From positions 15,824,602-15,888,601 of the forward strand of contig OZ020257.1 in assembly GCA_963971285.1 (NCBI GenBank): a stretch of 64,000 nt of DNA, read 5' to 3'. Source of the stretch: Astropecten irregularis. Lineage: Eukaryota; Echinodermata; Asteroidea; Paxillosida; Astropectinidae. Made by a program: the position numbers and the translations under genes. The notes beneath the pieces are model-generated. The model had not been told where the DNA came from. It saw nothing but the letters and a program-made list of their open reading frames with translations, and ran no database searches. Positions 1 through 12,466 of this stretch are shown piece after piece. Each line of letters begins with the position of its first letter. Positions within the stretch are counted from its first letter, which is position 1.

Positions 1-237
1 GGACGTTGACCGTTTCATTTGCGACTGCAATAAAACTGACCACTCCTACTCCTGTGTATACTGAATAATAATGTCCTCAACATAAGGTACTTTATCATAA
101 CAGGCTATATTTCCTAGCTGAATGGTATAAATTACTCATAAAGCAACTGGAGGTACTTACAGTCTTGATGCATATGGACTGACGTTTGTGAGTGGAGAAC
201 AGCTGGTTTAGAAGTAGCTCTTGCCTTCCATCGGTAG

Positions 238-657
238 CTTGAGATGGGCATCGGGATAGCCATCGGGGTGTGCGTGGTATGCTGCTACTGCAAGAACAAA
301 CGCAAGCGACGAGGGGAGAGTACCAGTGAAAATGTTGATGTTGAAAGGAATGACTGCAGAGGCGACAGCCATGCCTTACCGAGCTACGAGATGACGATAG
401 AACCGTGGGCAGGAAACGGTGCAATATGTGAAGGTGGTAATAAGATGGATGTAGATGTTTTGGGAGTACGAGGACATACTAACCAGCACCGTGAGCTCCC
501 AGGAGCTTACCCGAACGGTGCCGGGGTGATACGGTACGACGACACCGGTCAGAACGGAGCGATACCTACGGTAAGGACGGTGGGTGAATCTACAACGGTG
601 GAAGTGGAGTGTTTCTCCAAAGCAACGCAAACTGAAGATGGAGGTATACTTGCCTGA
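238..657 (+). CDS. Probable terminal exon of an unidentified membrane protein (partial)
   Basis: An open frame runs from a likely acceptor (pyrimidine-rich stretch ending TAG at 235-237) to a TGA at 655-657; an in-frame stop just before the acceptor means the reading frame must come from an upstream exon. It encodes about 139 residues. The first 15 are hydrophobic and glycine/valine/cysteine rich (IGIAIGVCVVCCYC) and are followed by KNKRKRR, which looks like the end of a transmembrane helix and its stop-transfer signal. The rest is a polar tail compatible with a cytoplasmic domain; the ATG at 244 is probably internal. I do not recognise the family. A minus-strand open frame of 109 codons overlaps it but has no domain-like pattern. 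It is the only likely plus-strand coding piece in the window. The upstream exon is not identified, and a donor-like GTGAGT at 188 is only a candidate. Confidence 0.4.
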   Translation, partial: LEMGIGIAIGVCVVCCYCKNKRKRRGESTSENVDVERNDCRGDSHALPSYEMTIEPWAGNGAICEGGNKMDVDVLGVRGHTNQHRELPGAYPNGAGVIRYDDTGQNGAIPTVRTVGESTTVEVECFSKATQTEDGGILA

Positions 658-2484
658 ATCGCATGCACATGACCTCCATTCAAACATGGATTATCTAAGC
701 ATGCGAGAGACAATATTTAAGACTTAAGTATTTGGCCTAAGCGAATGGCACCACCGCAAAAAGGCCAAATGCGAACAAAACAACTTAAAAGGGAACCCTC
801 AGTTTCAGGAGGAGTTCTGCAAGACAAAGCCAACTAAACGAGGCCTACCCATCACATAATAACAGGCCACACCCTCCTTTCAAGATTGAAATTGTACAGG
901 CGGCCCCTTACAGACAAACAGGCAGACGAAGCACGGTCAGCCATCATCAGTTGACGACCGGTCTACAATTCAGTTTGCTACGAAAACTGGATTCTCCTCG
1001 GAATAGTAGGTCAGTGCCATTTACCAAGCGGCACTACGGCAGTCACTGACACTTCAATGTTCACGATAGTGAGGATCTTGTGGAGACCAGTATATAGCCG
1101 CAGTCATGTTAATGAAATACTTCGAACTAAATCTCGAACACCTGAGATATGCGTGAATTTGTTAGTCTTTACATCTTCGTGATTGAATCTAACATGGCCG
1201 CCAGTTTAGCCAGAACATGACAATTTCATGTCATAAATGTCATCATAGACAGAATTGCCAACATGTAAATGTCACGGCGGGGCTGTGAAAATGTTTCAAG
1301 TTGTAGTTGATAGTATAGCTGATAGTTCGTTAAATTGTTGTTATAATTAATTTTATTAGAAAGAGTAAACATGAATTTCAAATTCCCGAAACTAAAGGTG
1401 AACATTGGATAGAGACCTAACTCATGTCTGCTGCTTATGACGTCACAAGCAACTGCTTCGGAGGGATTGGTTGCTAAACAAACCGTGATTGAATGTCGGT
1501 AGCCATGTTCATTAAGAACTAAGAACAACATAACAGTTTATCGAGCACCAGTTATCTTGCCTGGTGCCCCGAAGGTCGCACGAAGTCCATGCCAATACGG
1601 TACCTATAACGATAAACCTTTTCCGTTAGAGATCGCGGCATCCATACGGACTCGAACACTTTTATTTGAAGGCTATTTATTTTAAAAACTATGTCTTAAC
1701 TTTCAAGTTTTGCTTTGTTTTTATTTTAGAACAACTTTATGGTATTGCATATATTTTGTTAAAAAAAAGAGTACATCTCACCGTACAAAGCTAAAATAGT
1801 CTTAAACTTGTAAGAAATGTATCCAAATTGAATGTGAATTAGATATGCCTTGTCAAATGTATACAGGCTACTCTGAAAACCCCAACTTGGTGACGTAGGC
1901 CCTCTATCGACGATGGATGGAGAGGGAGAGAGTGATTTCAAGCAGTTTAACTATTTTTTTTGTCCTTTGAACTGATGTACGATTCTCCTCAAAGACAATT
2001 TATTATGCTCCTCGTTGGCACTGTTAGTTACTTAAATTGTTAACTGCCAACCAAGATTGATGGTTAGGAAGTACATTGTAAACGTTTTGGGATATTTGAT
2101 AGCTTTTTCTTATGAAATGGAGACGGTGTTTATGAAAATGTGTATGGCCACCTTCTGAACCTAAGGGGTTATAAAATACTAGCCCGTGAATATCACAATA
2201 AGCCCAGTGTTTAGACTTGGGTATAATTTATCAATGATGGAGAACGGCTATTTTACCTATTGTGCCAAGTGATGCGTTGTATGTTATTCTAAAGCCTCCT
2301 ATATACGAGATGGTGGCCAATGACGTCACATACTCGGATATCGAGTAGTCTAGTTCCCAGACCAAGAATCTCCGACTATTCTCTGTCAATTGTAAAATGT
2401 TTGATAAGAGTCGTCAGGGAATCTTTGGGCAGGAACCAGACTAAGATATCGAGCTGTGGTTGACCACGTGACCTCTCGATCTAT

Positions 2485-2619
2485 AGGGTGCATTCGTTTA
2501 GCTCCCCCGGGTCGACACCAGTCAACTTCGTCCCCATTCTCTCGCTTGTTTTGTGCAGTATAGCACGACCATTCCCAGTTGGAGGGCTGACCCGTGTTAG
2601 CTAAACCAATGCACCTATT
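2485..2619. mobile_element. Palindromic MITE-like element
   Basis: The left end (ATAGGGTGCATTCGTTTAGC) and the reverse complement of the right end (AATAGGTGCATTGGTTTAGC) match over about 30 bp, giving terminal inverted repeats around a centre of some 70 bp. It has no coding capacity. The length and structure fit a non-autonomous DNA transposon; the superfamily cannot be fixed because the target duplication is unclear. Confidence 0.6.
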
Positions 2620-3778
2620 GTTTTATTTTGCAGCTACAAGTGTTATGACGTGCAATGAGCATCGAACACTTTACTGTAAAATGTATTAAACGGCGAAAAA
2701 ACAAACATTCAGCCTAGATCTTGCTCACTTCTCTTCTGTCATGTCGTTACCTCTAACACTGCTTCGCTTCCAGACACAAGTATATCGCATTCAGTCTAAG
2801 GTGGATCACATTCAGACGAAAGGTATAATCGAAACCAGATTACATTGCCCCGCATCCAGATTTATAGTGTGTCGAATATAGGACCTTAACGAAATTAAGC
2901 TTGAGGCTTGAGGCCAAGTTGAGACTGATTTCACTACCGTTTGAGGCCTACACCTCACCCCGACCCCAGTGATAAGAAGTCATGGTCATATTATTCGTGA
3001 TCGCCCGCAAAAGACGAAGACCAACAACTTAAAACCACAGAGTTTCCAGCAAATTGCAATAAGTTTTCAGCTTTACATACCTATTCAGCAGATATTGTAG
3101 GCCTATAGGTCTCCAAAGGCAGGAACTCAGAATTATGTACATAAAGGACAATCTCCCACACAAGACCGAGGTAGTCTTGTACTGCACGTACTTCCACATC
3201 ACTGAAGCCCTCAGGTTCGATATTCCGACGTTTAGTCCTGCACATTGGACTCACTGATGTATTACTTCGTAGGGTCATTTTCTATACTGTCTATCTTATA
3301 CTTCGTGGCACCAGTTGAGAATGTGAAAAGCTTTGAATTCCTATGCTCTTATAGTTCAGACAACAATTGAGTTTCTCAACTTCTTACAAAGAATTAAGGC
3401 CTATCTATATGCTACACTGCAGCTAATTACGTAATGTGATCAATGTCCTTTCTACGGTGTTGAGTGAAGCATCAGGTTTTACTTTTTGCAGCTAGTTAAT
3501 GGTATTCTTGATTACATAATGTCTACACTACTGGAAATTTTTATGGAATAAAAAGAACGTCTAATTTATGCAGGATTGGAGAGGCCCTCTGTTAACAAAT
3601 CACAACACTACAACACTCATTTCCCAAAGTAACACATACATGTCATTGATTTTATTTACAAGTAATTTCCTGTCTCTAGAAAATATCATACTTCGGTTAT
3701 TGTCAACGAATATTGCAGATTCATTCATAAAAAACCCAGGATATATATTTATCATCTTTTCATTGTTATTTTGGATCT

Positions 3779-3945
3779 TAAAAAAAAAAAATTGATTTTG
3801 GTCATTGGTTTTACTCTTTTCTTGATATTATGGTATTTCAGGCAGAAAGACTTAAACAATATGTTTCTACTATCACCATCTTTATATCCTGTAAGTTGTA
3901 GGTAAATCTGTGAAGATTTCTGGTTCGGTATGCTACCAAAATTAA
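3779..3945. mobile_element. Truncated copy of the TTAA MITE family
   Basis: This matches the right half of the element at 51266-51631, sharing the blocks CTCTTTTCTTGATA, CACCATCTTTATATCCTGTAAG and GTAAATCTGTGAAGATTTC. The terminal repeat itself has decayed and the left half is missing. Confidence 0.65.
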
Positions 3946-4344
3946 TACGATAGTTTCCTCGTCTGTGGTTTGTATTCGAATCTAATACTCATTATGATAT
4001 GTACAAGAGGTAGCGTATTTCAAACAACTCACAAAAAGGCAAGGATATAATTATATTTCTGAAACAATTAACACAACATACAGGAACATCGATTGACGTG
4101 ATGCTAAAAATCCAAAGAAAAGCTGTTCGTAACAAGACATGCTTCGAATTCAATAGAGGATCTAGCAAACACCCACTCAACCCAGCCGCCCCACCCCCAA
4201 AAGAAATGTTTTTTTAATATACAAAATTTCACAACATACAAAATACAGTACATGTAGTTTCACACAATTTAAAAAAAGATCAATACAAGTTAACTGCTGT
4301 AAATTGCTCATCAGTCAAAATTACCCGAAATAATATAAAATGCT

Positions 4345-4442
4345 TGGAGTTGGGAGGGCCTGACGCGTTTGAATCTAGCAGGATCTTTCTCAAAGGCTAG
4401 GATCATGCTAGGAACGAAACGCGTCAGGCCCTTCCCAACTCC
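4345..4442. repeat. Hairpin-forming inverted repeat
   Basis: The arms TGGAGTTGGGAGGGCCTGAC and GTCAGGCCCTTCCCAACTCC flank a short centre containing AAAGGCTA. A related GCCTGACGTTTCGATCCTA block followed by AAAGGCTA occurs near 22395-22455, and a weaker one near 12566-12620, so this is a dispersed family rather than a unique site. Confidence 0.55.
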
Positions 4443-4656
4443 ATACGATTAAAAAAAGGTTAGAACTGACAATATCACTTTACCCGATATGATTTATACA
4501 AAGGCTACTTGTGGCTGCAAACCTTTTTTACGATTAAATCGAGATGATGTAAACTAACCAATCAGATCCACTCATTTTAGTTTCCATGCCGATGCTGCGT
4601 GCAGTGGATTGGCAACAGAAAGGCACTATAAACCAATAAAGGCGATTCCCGGCAAA

Positions 4657-4803
4657 TAGTGCGCCACCAAGAGTTTGCGACGCGTTGGCCAATCACAATG
4701 CGCGGAATTTGTCGCCCCAATATCAATGCGCGTCTGGAAAATGTCGACAGATTCCGCGCAACATGATTGGGCCAAAGTGTTGGAAACTGTTGGTGGCGCA
4801 CTA
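4657..4803. mobile_element. Palindromic MITE, copy 1 of the TAGTGCGCC family
   Basis: The ends TAGTGCGCCACCAAGAGTTT and the complementary right arm ending GGTGGCGCACTAC form a long hairpin. The internal segment GACGCGTTGGCCAATCACAA is nearly the same as in the palindrome at 63848-63998, which defines a family. It lies directly 3' of gene A and may be in its 3' untranslated region. Confidence 0.6.
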
Positions 4804-4874
4804 CATGCATTTGAATTTGCCCGTATTGAAATGGACTTGAACATTAAAAACATAATTATAAGGATGCCAAACGT

Positions 4875-7800
4875 TTACGTTGCTTCATAGTTTTGAAACG
4901 CCTGGTCGACTGTCATATTGGACACGTGCTGCAACGTCACCTCGGATGACGTCACCTTGCTTCCGTTCTTGGATTTTTTCCCGCGCATAACTCTAAAGGA
5001 AAAAGGACAAAATGCAAGTTCCGTGTGAATTTGTAGCAATTTGAGATATTGGTGAAGAATGAATACATAGCTTGCCAATTCATAATGTCTGATAATTAAT
5101 TGTTCTGTAATTGCAGTGATTCGTTCAGAGATTTTCTTACTTGTAGGCGATGAGTTTGCACAGATCGTAGATTAGTTCCAGGAATTCAAAGACGGTCAGT
5201 ACCGAAACGCCAATCCACAGCCCCACATTGCCACCCATGTCACTCAGTAGGGCTATCTCCTGTTGATCAATCGGTATTTATAATGAAGTATGAGTCCATT
5301 ATGCAAATATAGTAACTAGAGTTAAGAGAACGAGGTTGGATAATGAAAGTACTGATCTAGCAGGCTTTAACTCAGGGCACGAATCAGGCTTCACTGAGTG
5401 GTTATTTTCAACTATGCATGTACTCCGCTATAATTGGTCTAATGAGGGCGCTATTCCGGGTGCCATTTTGGAAGGTTCACAGGGAATAAAATGTCACCAA
5501 ATACATAGCCGTTATTTAAGAAATGAGGCTTGAGGCTAGGCTTGGGATTTATTTGGCCACCGCCATTAAGTTCAGGCTGTCCTAAATGAAATGAAGGGCT
5601 TGAGATTATGGCTATAACTGTAGCATTTCTGCGGTTTCGTCATGTGACCCAATCCTTTTAGGCCTCAAATGGCGGATATAGCGCAATTCCTCCCATGCCT
5701 AGTCTCAATCCTCAAGCTTAGGCCCAAGTCTAGCCTCAAGTATGGTTTCGTAAAGGCCAATTGTGATTTCTCGGACACAGGACCTTGTATCGCTCGACAT
5801 CGTCAGGCATAACCTTAGAAACCATCCCGATCAGTATATTTCATTGGTGATAATGTTAGTACGATATAAGGCCTATAGCTTAAATCAGACTCCATTTGCT
5901 GCGTGATTGAAAGAATCTTCAAGAGTGCAGTGGCTTACGTCATAATCCTTGTCTTGATAGATGGACATATACTCCAGCGTGTCATAGTAGACGTTGATTT
6001 TCAGAACGTTTTTCCTGCAAGAAGAAAAGAAGCATAATTACAACATGTATATGTTAACAAACTAGCAATCTGGATAGTCATCAAGGGACATCTGCATCAA
6101 TGTAACAACTGGGAAGAATTAGACGAAGTTAGTCAATTTGTCGTTTTTTTGTAGGAGGTTTTGTCGCTTTAAAGTTACTTTCAACACATAGACGAAGTCC
6201 CTGGAATACAGAATTGAAAAATTACAGAACTGTGAGCTGGCACAAACCGAAGCTTAAAACAACGTGGCACATTCGAGGATTCTTTATGAATATCAATTTT
6301 GACAGTTTAGTAAAACACCTGTGTATTAAAACACCTTTCATGTAGTACAAAACCAACGGGACCCCGCGCCTTGTACCTGAAACTCCAGGCATAGAAACCG
6401 AATAATGGGTCAAGTACATGACTGTAGTCACATTCATCATATCTAATTGTCTCCTCCCTTTAAGTAACTCCAACACAGGCCTATACATTGGACGGTCTTC
6501 ATCTTTCTGTCCTGGTTGAAACCTAAACCCCCTCTTATCGACAGAAAGCCCTGCCATGTACTTACTCCAGAAAGTCGGGATCACTACCTCGCATCAGGTC
6601 TTGCTCCAAGTCTGCAGATACGTCCCTGAAAGCTTGGTCAAGGAAAGGCTGATGAGGAAATTAAGGTAGATAGAATCTTTCGTTTATAACAAACCTTGTA
6701 CAAACTGCTTTGGACACTGGATAATTAAATAAGTGAACTCAGTTTCTCTGATGCGATTGATATTTCTTCGTTGGAAGGTGACTCGCATGAGGAAAGTTGA
6801 TTCTTAGCAGTGTCGTGGGTGACTGGTCTGGGCTGGATTTTTATCGAATCCTAGATGAATACATGTATTAAGATGAGTTGTCGGTATCGCCATTACGGTG
6901 ATTTGTATTGTGACACTACACATTGCTTATCATAGGAATAAGAATTGATTCACATTTAAGATTGATCTTAGTGCTTCGTGAAATCGTTCCCTGGTGTGTC
7001 AATTTCTTGTGGATAAAACCAACGATTGAGGAAGCCCTTATTACATTGTATTGTCATCATTCCGTTCATTATTAGGATCAATGGGTAGAGTTAATCTGGT
7101 TATGAAATGTACCTCACAAAACGCCACATACTTCACATACAAAATTATCAACTTTTGACAAGGGGTTACCTTAAATTTAGAGTTGGGCCAAAGTGCCACT
7201 CCTGGTACGGCATCATACGTCAGTTCTCTGTTAACAAAATTGAAAGGCCGGTTCAAAAAGTGAATCGATTCAGACTAATTCAGTGGCAAACACATGAGTG
7301 TTTTTCGTTCGCCAGGGCGAAAAAAGACCTTATGGAAGCCTATCTTTGGCACTACACATGCACGAGCAAATGACGGGGAGCAATATTGTAATGCATGATG
7401 TATAACGTTGTTTATGACACCAACTACTTGTCCTATAAAATAGGCAATGTGAAGTGCAGATTCTAAATTAATGACATTAAAGTAAATGCACAAAAAGTAC
7501 TCGTTAAAAATCATGACACCAAGTACATATTGAAATTAAATGACACCAACTACACGTTCGAAATAAATGACACCAACTACTCGTTGGAAATAAATGACAC
7601 GAACTTCTCCTTCGAAAATAATTAACTTTTGTTTTGTAACGAGTAGTTCATGTAATTTATTTGTAACGAGTAGTTCATGTCATTTATGTGTAACGTGTAG
7701 TTGGTGTCATTTATTTCCAACAAGTACCGGTAGGTTGTAATTTAATTTCAATATGTACATGGTGTCATGATTTTCAACGAGTACTTTTTGTGCATTTACT

Positions 7801-10800
7801 TTAATGTTATTAATTTAGAATGTGCACTTGACATTGCCTATTTTGTAGGACAAGTAGTTGGTGTCATAAACAACGTTATACATCATGCATTACAATATTG
7901 CTCCCCGTCATTTGCTCGTGCATGTGAGGTGCCGAAGACAGGATTCCATAAGGTCTTTTTTCGCCCTGGCGAACGAAAAACACTCACACCCCAGTAAATT
8001 CCCGAACTCAATGTGTTGTATTTGAGGCTATGGTTATGGTTAGAACACAGCGCGTATGACGTACGGTGATTGGTTATGCAAAACACAGGCAGATGTGTAT
8101 TATTAGACTTGCTGAAGAAAACATCAACATATCGTTTATGATTAAGTACGTACATAATTTATAAAATGTTATTATCATCAGATTTGAGACTGATTACCTA
8201 ATGTAATCAAAAAGTTTTTACCTGCAGGGAGCCGTACATGGGCAACTCAATTTACCGTCCAGATACTTGTCTTCAACTTTGAGCAAACATATATCTGGAA
8301 CGAAAAAATAATAAAGAAGTAAATAATCTCTCATAAATTGAAATCGGCATAATTCTGTTCAAAAACTGTTCATGGATTCGACTCTGAACTGGACTAGATT
8401 TCAGGCCACCGACTGGAGTCGACCTAGTTTTTTTGACAAGGCCTTCGATGCTTTTAGGATAGTAGCGCATCTAAAACACGACTAGTGGAACCAGAGATCA
8501 CAAGTAGAAGTGGGATATGCCTCACGCTTTGGTGTCAGTAGTGGGATAAATTGCCGGCCATCTTTGACGGGCTCATTAATAATATCAAGAAACCTTATCT
8601 TATAGGCCTAATTTACGGTGCATCCAGACTGCATTCGAAGCAGTGCCATCAAACCGAGGCTTGGATTCAAAGTAGTCTGGTACCCGTGTTCTTTTTGGAA
8701 TATCTTTACCGAAGGGTACAAGGAAATTGCCAAAACAGATATTAATTGTTAGGACTCACCTTGGCTATCGGTTAAGCAGAGAGGAAGACTGTCATTGAAA
8801 CGGTACCTGGGATCAGAACAGCCACATTCTTCAACCACCATCTGATAGTAACAGTCATATTCACACGCCTGGGATCCGGCCCCCCCAAAAAAATGAAATC
8901 CTCGTATTATAAAGAATGTACATGTATTAACAATGTCAAAAACACCAGTGGCTTAAGGATGATGTTTTGAATTTCCATGATTTCCCAAGGAATATGTAAA
9001 AAAAAAAAATCACACAGAATATTTGTTTCACTTCATTCAAATGTTAGGGCGCCCTCATTCACTCACCCTTTGGCTGTATCTGACATAAGGCAGTATTTCG
9101 TTGAATATGGTCGCATTGCCTTTCTCTGTGCAATTTGAATACGGCTTTGTCAGACGGGTGAAATTAGTCTACAATGAATGAAAAAAACATAATTTGAATT
9201 AAATCAATTTGACTGCATCTAAATAAGCAAATTACAATGTGAAGATTACATTGAAAAATTCGTTAGTTAAATGACTTCGTTTAATTCATCCACCATGCTG
9301 TATACTGAACGAAAGATCTTCAGAAAATACACTATGACCACAAACATTTCATTTTTTCTCTTCTTTTCCCGTTTAGTTCGTTTTTTTTAGACTTACGTGA
9401 GAATTTTGTGTCTTGACGATTACGTTCATAGAAAAGTACCACTGGACATTATTCACATTAACATTTACATATTTTTGCCTTTGGAGCCATAAAGACGAAT
9501 AAAAAGTTCACGAAAGAAAATCGTTCAATTTGAACATCCATTGTTAAATGGCAAATGTTTAAATAGAAGCTAAGCCGAAGCCATAGCCGACTTTTCAAAC
9601 GCTCCAAGACTGATGCGATATTAATGCCGAGGTGCCAAGCCGTTCAAATTGAGAATGTCACGAAGCCTCACTCACCCTCTTGAAGCCAACGAAAGTCTCA
9701 TGTCCAGGGGAAACGCTGACACCATCGTCCTCAGGAAACGGCACGTTATGCCTCGGGTGCACCACGACCCTCGCCCCGGCCCCTTGCTGTATCAAGTCCG
9801 TATACTGGTCTTGCTCAATGTACAACTCCAAGGTTAAACCTGTAGGAATTTATAATAGACAAAAGTGTAACATACTGGCTAATGAGATGTTGAGGGTTTG
9901 AAGGTATTTTGTTTTCGTTAATTTGGCAATCTCATTACCGAATTTTTTTTCATTTCTTCCATTACTTTCTAAATCCCTTTGATCGTCATTGAAAAGTGAA
10001 CAAAGAAAGATTTACTGGAGCGGGATTCGAACCGGCGACCTCCTGTATTGTAGTACAGGCGCTCTACCAACTGAGCTATCCAGCCCTATACGTTGGTGGT
10101 GTCCCCAATAGTCAATTATCATTGTTTATTTGGTAGTCAGATGCCATGAAACCATGCGCACACCGCCATATCCCAGGGATCGTTTTCATCGATACACGCA
10201 GCAATGCTGCAACCTGAGAACCTAGTTCCTTATATTTTCTTCCTTCGATTCCCTGCAAGTTGTTTGTTTACTAACCTAAACTTACATCTTGCTTGTTTCA
10301 TGCAGGCATGTTTTTTAAATTTCTATTCTACATCATTTACATATTTTTTTGAGAATGACTGTTGTTGGATCAAAAACCTCAGGTCATCTGCTCAGTATGA
10401 CTTCTGAACAAGGAATAATTTTAGTTTATTTGCACTAAAAAGCAAATATACAGCCCATTATTTAAGAACTTAAGGATGAAGGAATAGGCCTTCTTACCAT
10501 ACAGTGGTCCGGCCTTTGTCACAAAGAGCCTGATATCCGTTGCATTGCCAATGGGCGCGGCGTTGAAGATGTAGCAGTTGCCATAGAGGTAGTGGTGGAA
10601 ATACGTGAAATCGCTGGAAATGAATAAATAATTATGACATGTTTGGTAGGAAATGTTACATGTACTTGGCTGTCATTCATTTTTTTTTTTGTCAAAGAGA
10701 AGAGACGAGAATATTCAGCACCAACCTCGCATTGCAAGGTATTCCCTGGAACCGGCAGTTCAACAGCATATCCTCCAAGAGATGACCGGTGGCCTCCCGT

Positions 10801-12466
10801 TCGCTGTACCGTAGTCCTGCGATCAAATTCACGGCATCGTCAACGATCACGAACTCCTCAGCAAAGCCAGTGTCGGTAGTCTCATGAAAACCCTATTCGA
10901 AGAGACAAGGGTTGTTCTATGAAGTCATCAACGTAATACATGTATAGGTCCATACGTCGACCTATAATAATTATTTATCATTATTTATTATTATTGTTTA
11001 TTGTTATTTATTATTCGAGAACCCGTCCCCCAATAAAAATCCCACCCACCGACCGTTTTAAAATTAAAATCAATTGCACATTCCACCTGCCCAGAAAATG
11101 CCATGTTCATACCCCGACGAACGATTAAAACACTCTAAAATTAAAGGTACATGTACTTGTAATATCATACTTTGGTAGAATTAACGAAACAGAAATCTTC
11201 ACAGATTTACTTATAACTTACAGGGTATAAAAATGGTGATGGTAGAAACATACTGTTAATTTTCTGCCTGAAATGCTGTATTTATCTAGAAAAGAGTAAA
11301 ACCAGTGACCGAATTTTTTTGTGGATCTTTTTAAGATCAAAAACAATGTTTGAAATATTTACAGATGACTGTTATCGTATCTGTCTTGATATTTTTGCCC
11401 ATATTTTAACGGTATGTTTCTCCCAGCACACTCTTCATATTCTGAACGTAAATCTGTGAACACTTCTGTTTGAGTATGTTGCCAATCTTGTACTGTACCT
11501 TTAATTATGGAGTACGACTTGACTCGGATACGATTTAACTTGGGTACGATCGAGTGAACCATTTTCGGCTCTTTTGACGTCATTTTGGGGGGGGGGGGGG
11601 GGGGGGGGGGCGTGAATTTCGACATTAATGTTAAAAGACTTAAAGAGATTATGCATGGCAAAAGTACTAAATAACTAGTTTGTGGTAACACCATGTAATC
11701 TCTTCTGTAAGTGTGTGGTTAATTCGTTTCATAACTCGATTGTTATTTTGCGTTTTGGACGCTTGCTTAACTTGGTCTGTATTGAAATGGAGGTTATAAG
11801 TATTTATCTGCATACAGTCGTGGTTAAAGTTACCTGCGTGCTATAGGTGAAACTGTCTGGAAGTCCAACGCCGCTGCTCTCCAAATAATCCAAGTATTCG
11901 CTCTTGATTGGATTCACGTTACAAATGGTAACGGCCGGGAACTCTACCATCCTGTCCCTAGACACGTCCATCTTGATGGCCACTCCGAAGCTGTAGTATC
12001 TGGTCAGGAGCCAAGACGTCTGCCAGATGAACATGGACACCCCAAAGATGAACAGCACGGTCCAGGCGAGCTTCCTGAACATGTTGGGGGCCCTTTTGAT
12101 GTTTGGGATGCCGTGTGCTCCGGTGTTCTCCAGCAGGGAGAGGACGAGGCCGCGGGCCGCTAGGTTGGACTGCTCCAGCCTGGCCGCGTTCTCGTGCTGC
12201 TGCCGCTGGAACCGTTCCCAGTCCTCATTCCGTGGACTCTCCTGGATCAAGGACGGTCCCCGCTTGCGGGAGAGCCCTCTGGACGGCATAGTGAAGATGG
12301 CTGACGGGAATCCCTGATCGGTGCTGTCTGACACACGGTCCGGTCTCTGTGTTGTCCCTAACCCTGGCAGATTGTTGGCGTCGTGGCTGTAACTCACCGG
12401 GGAGGTCTCGGGTCTATCCCCTGCATCAAGCCACTTGTCCGGAGAAGCTGCCTCCGATCGATACAT
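4875..12466 (-). CDS. DEG/ENaC family cation channel subunit, gene A (12 exons, complete)
   Basis: Exons in coding order: 12466-11834, 10892-10726, 10613-10498, 9839-9676, 9168-9067, 8868-8760, 8294-8222, 7227-7170, 6648-6566, 6014-5939, 5259-5141, 4992-4875. All introns are GT-AG and phases join without a break, giving about 605 aa. Residues 118-119 are the HG gating motif (GAHGIPNI) and TM1 spans about 133-153. FPAVTICNVNP follows TM1 in the same exon. The extracellular domain has the palm/finger blocks NFT(R)-like, PFPEDDG and ACEYDCYYQ. TM2 carries GLWIGVSVLTVFEF, with GVS as the selectivity-filter triplet. Differences from B-D are an N-terminal tail of about 115 residues, no intron after TM1, and an extra last exon after TM2 encoding a basic tail. 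The product should assemble as a trimeric sodium/cation channel at the plasma membrane. Whether it is gated by acid, peptide or stretch is not readable. The start is the first ATG in the open frame; earlier upstream exons are possible. Confidence 0.88.
7295..7986. mobile_element. Foldback (long inverted repeat) element in an intron of gene A
   Basis: Two arms of roughly 215 bp (7295-7510 and 7770-7986) are near-perfect inverted copies; both contain TTTTTCGTTCGCCAGGGCGA at the outer end. Between them lie degenerate repeats of about 27 bp built on TGACACCAACTACTCGTT on the left and their inverse on the right. There is no transposase. It sits in the 994-bp intron between the exons at 8294-8222 and 7227-7170. 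The two near-identical short open frames seen in the arms are a by-product of the palindrome. Confidence 0.75.
8605..8697 (-). mobile_element. End fragment of the CCTTATTCA MITE family
   Basis: This shares ACGGTGCATCCA, GCATTCGAAGCAGTG, AAACCGAGGCTTGGATTCAA and TAGTCTGGTACCCGTGTTC with the right-hand parts of the elements at 14217-14381 and 52409-52772, in inverse orientation. The other end is absent. Confidence 0.55.
9983..10214 (-). mobile_element. tRNA-related SINE, copy 1
   Basis: The minus strand at 10085-10013 reads as a tRNA-like body. It has an A box (TAGCTCAGTTGGTAGAGC), an anticodon-like arm with CCTGTA pairing TACAGG, and a B box (GGTTCGAATCC). The acceptor stem pairs imperfectly and the T stem has a mismatch, so it is not a clean tRNA gene. 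About 130 bp upstream of the tRNA-like part is also conserved in the copies at 43472-43703 and 41947-42146, starting with GGTTGCAGCATTGCTGC. It lies in the intron of gene A between exons 10498 and 9839. Confidence 0.75.
11141..11504. mobile_element. Full-length TTAA-flanked piggyBac-like MITE
   Basis: TTAA occurs at both ends, with decayed inverted ends (AGGTACATGTACTTG and CAATCTTGTACTGTACCT). The interior matches the copies at 21218-21590 (same orientation) and 51266-51631 (opposite). At 364 bp it is non-coding. It lies in the first intron of gene A. Confidence 0.7.
11586..11610. repeat. Poly(G) run
   Basis: About 25 consecutive G residues lie in the first intron of gene A, just outside the TTAA element. 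Runs this long are prone to assembly and polymerase error, so the length is uncertain. Confidence 0.7.

Larger units (their letters stand above)
658..4874. other. Intergenic region between the plus-strand exon and channel gene A
   Basis: No convincing exon was found in these 4.2 kb. The open frames present (up to 101 codons) have no domain pattern and no paired splice sites. The region contains a palindromic MITE (2485-2619), a truncated copy of the TTAA element (3779-3945), a hairpin (4345-4442), and a palindrome of a family that recurs at the window end (4657-4803). The polyadenylation site of gene A should fall just below 4875, but I saw no clear minus-strand AATAAA close to the stop. Confidence 0.6.

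Noticed and set aside
1226..1531. 101-codon minus-strand frame in the left intergenic region
   Set aside because: Low-complexity Asn/Tyr-rich middle, no splice context and no conserved motif.
7275..7997. Two near-identical short proteins on opposite strands
   Set aside because: They are the two arms of the foldback element, so the similarity is DNA-level palindromy.
10013..10085. Possible functional tRNA gene
   Set aside because: The A and B boxes are good, but the acceptor and T stems have mismatches, the anticodon loop is not standard, and flanking sequence recurs with it at two other places, so it is the tRNA-like part of a SINE.
12027..12317. Plus-strand frames of 96 and 62 codons opposite gene A exon 1
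   Set aside because: They are antisense shadows of a GC-rich coding exon; the minus-strand frame has the HG, TM1 and FPAV motifs.
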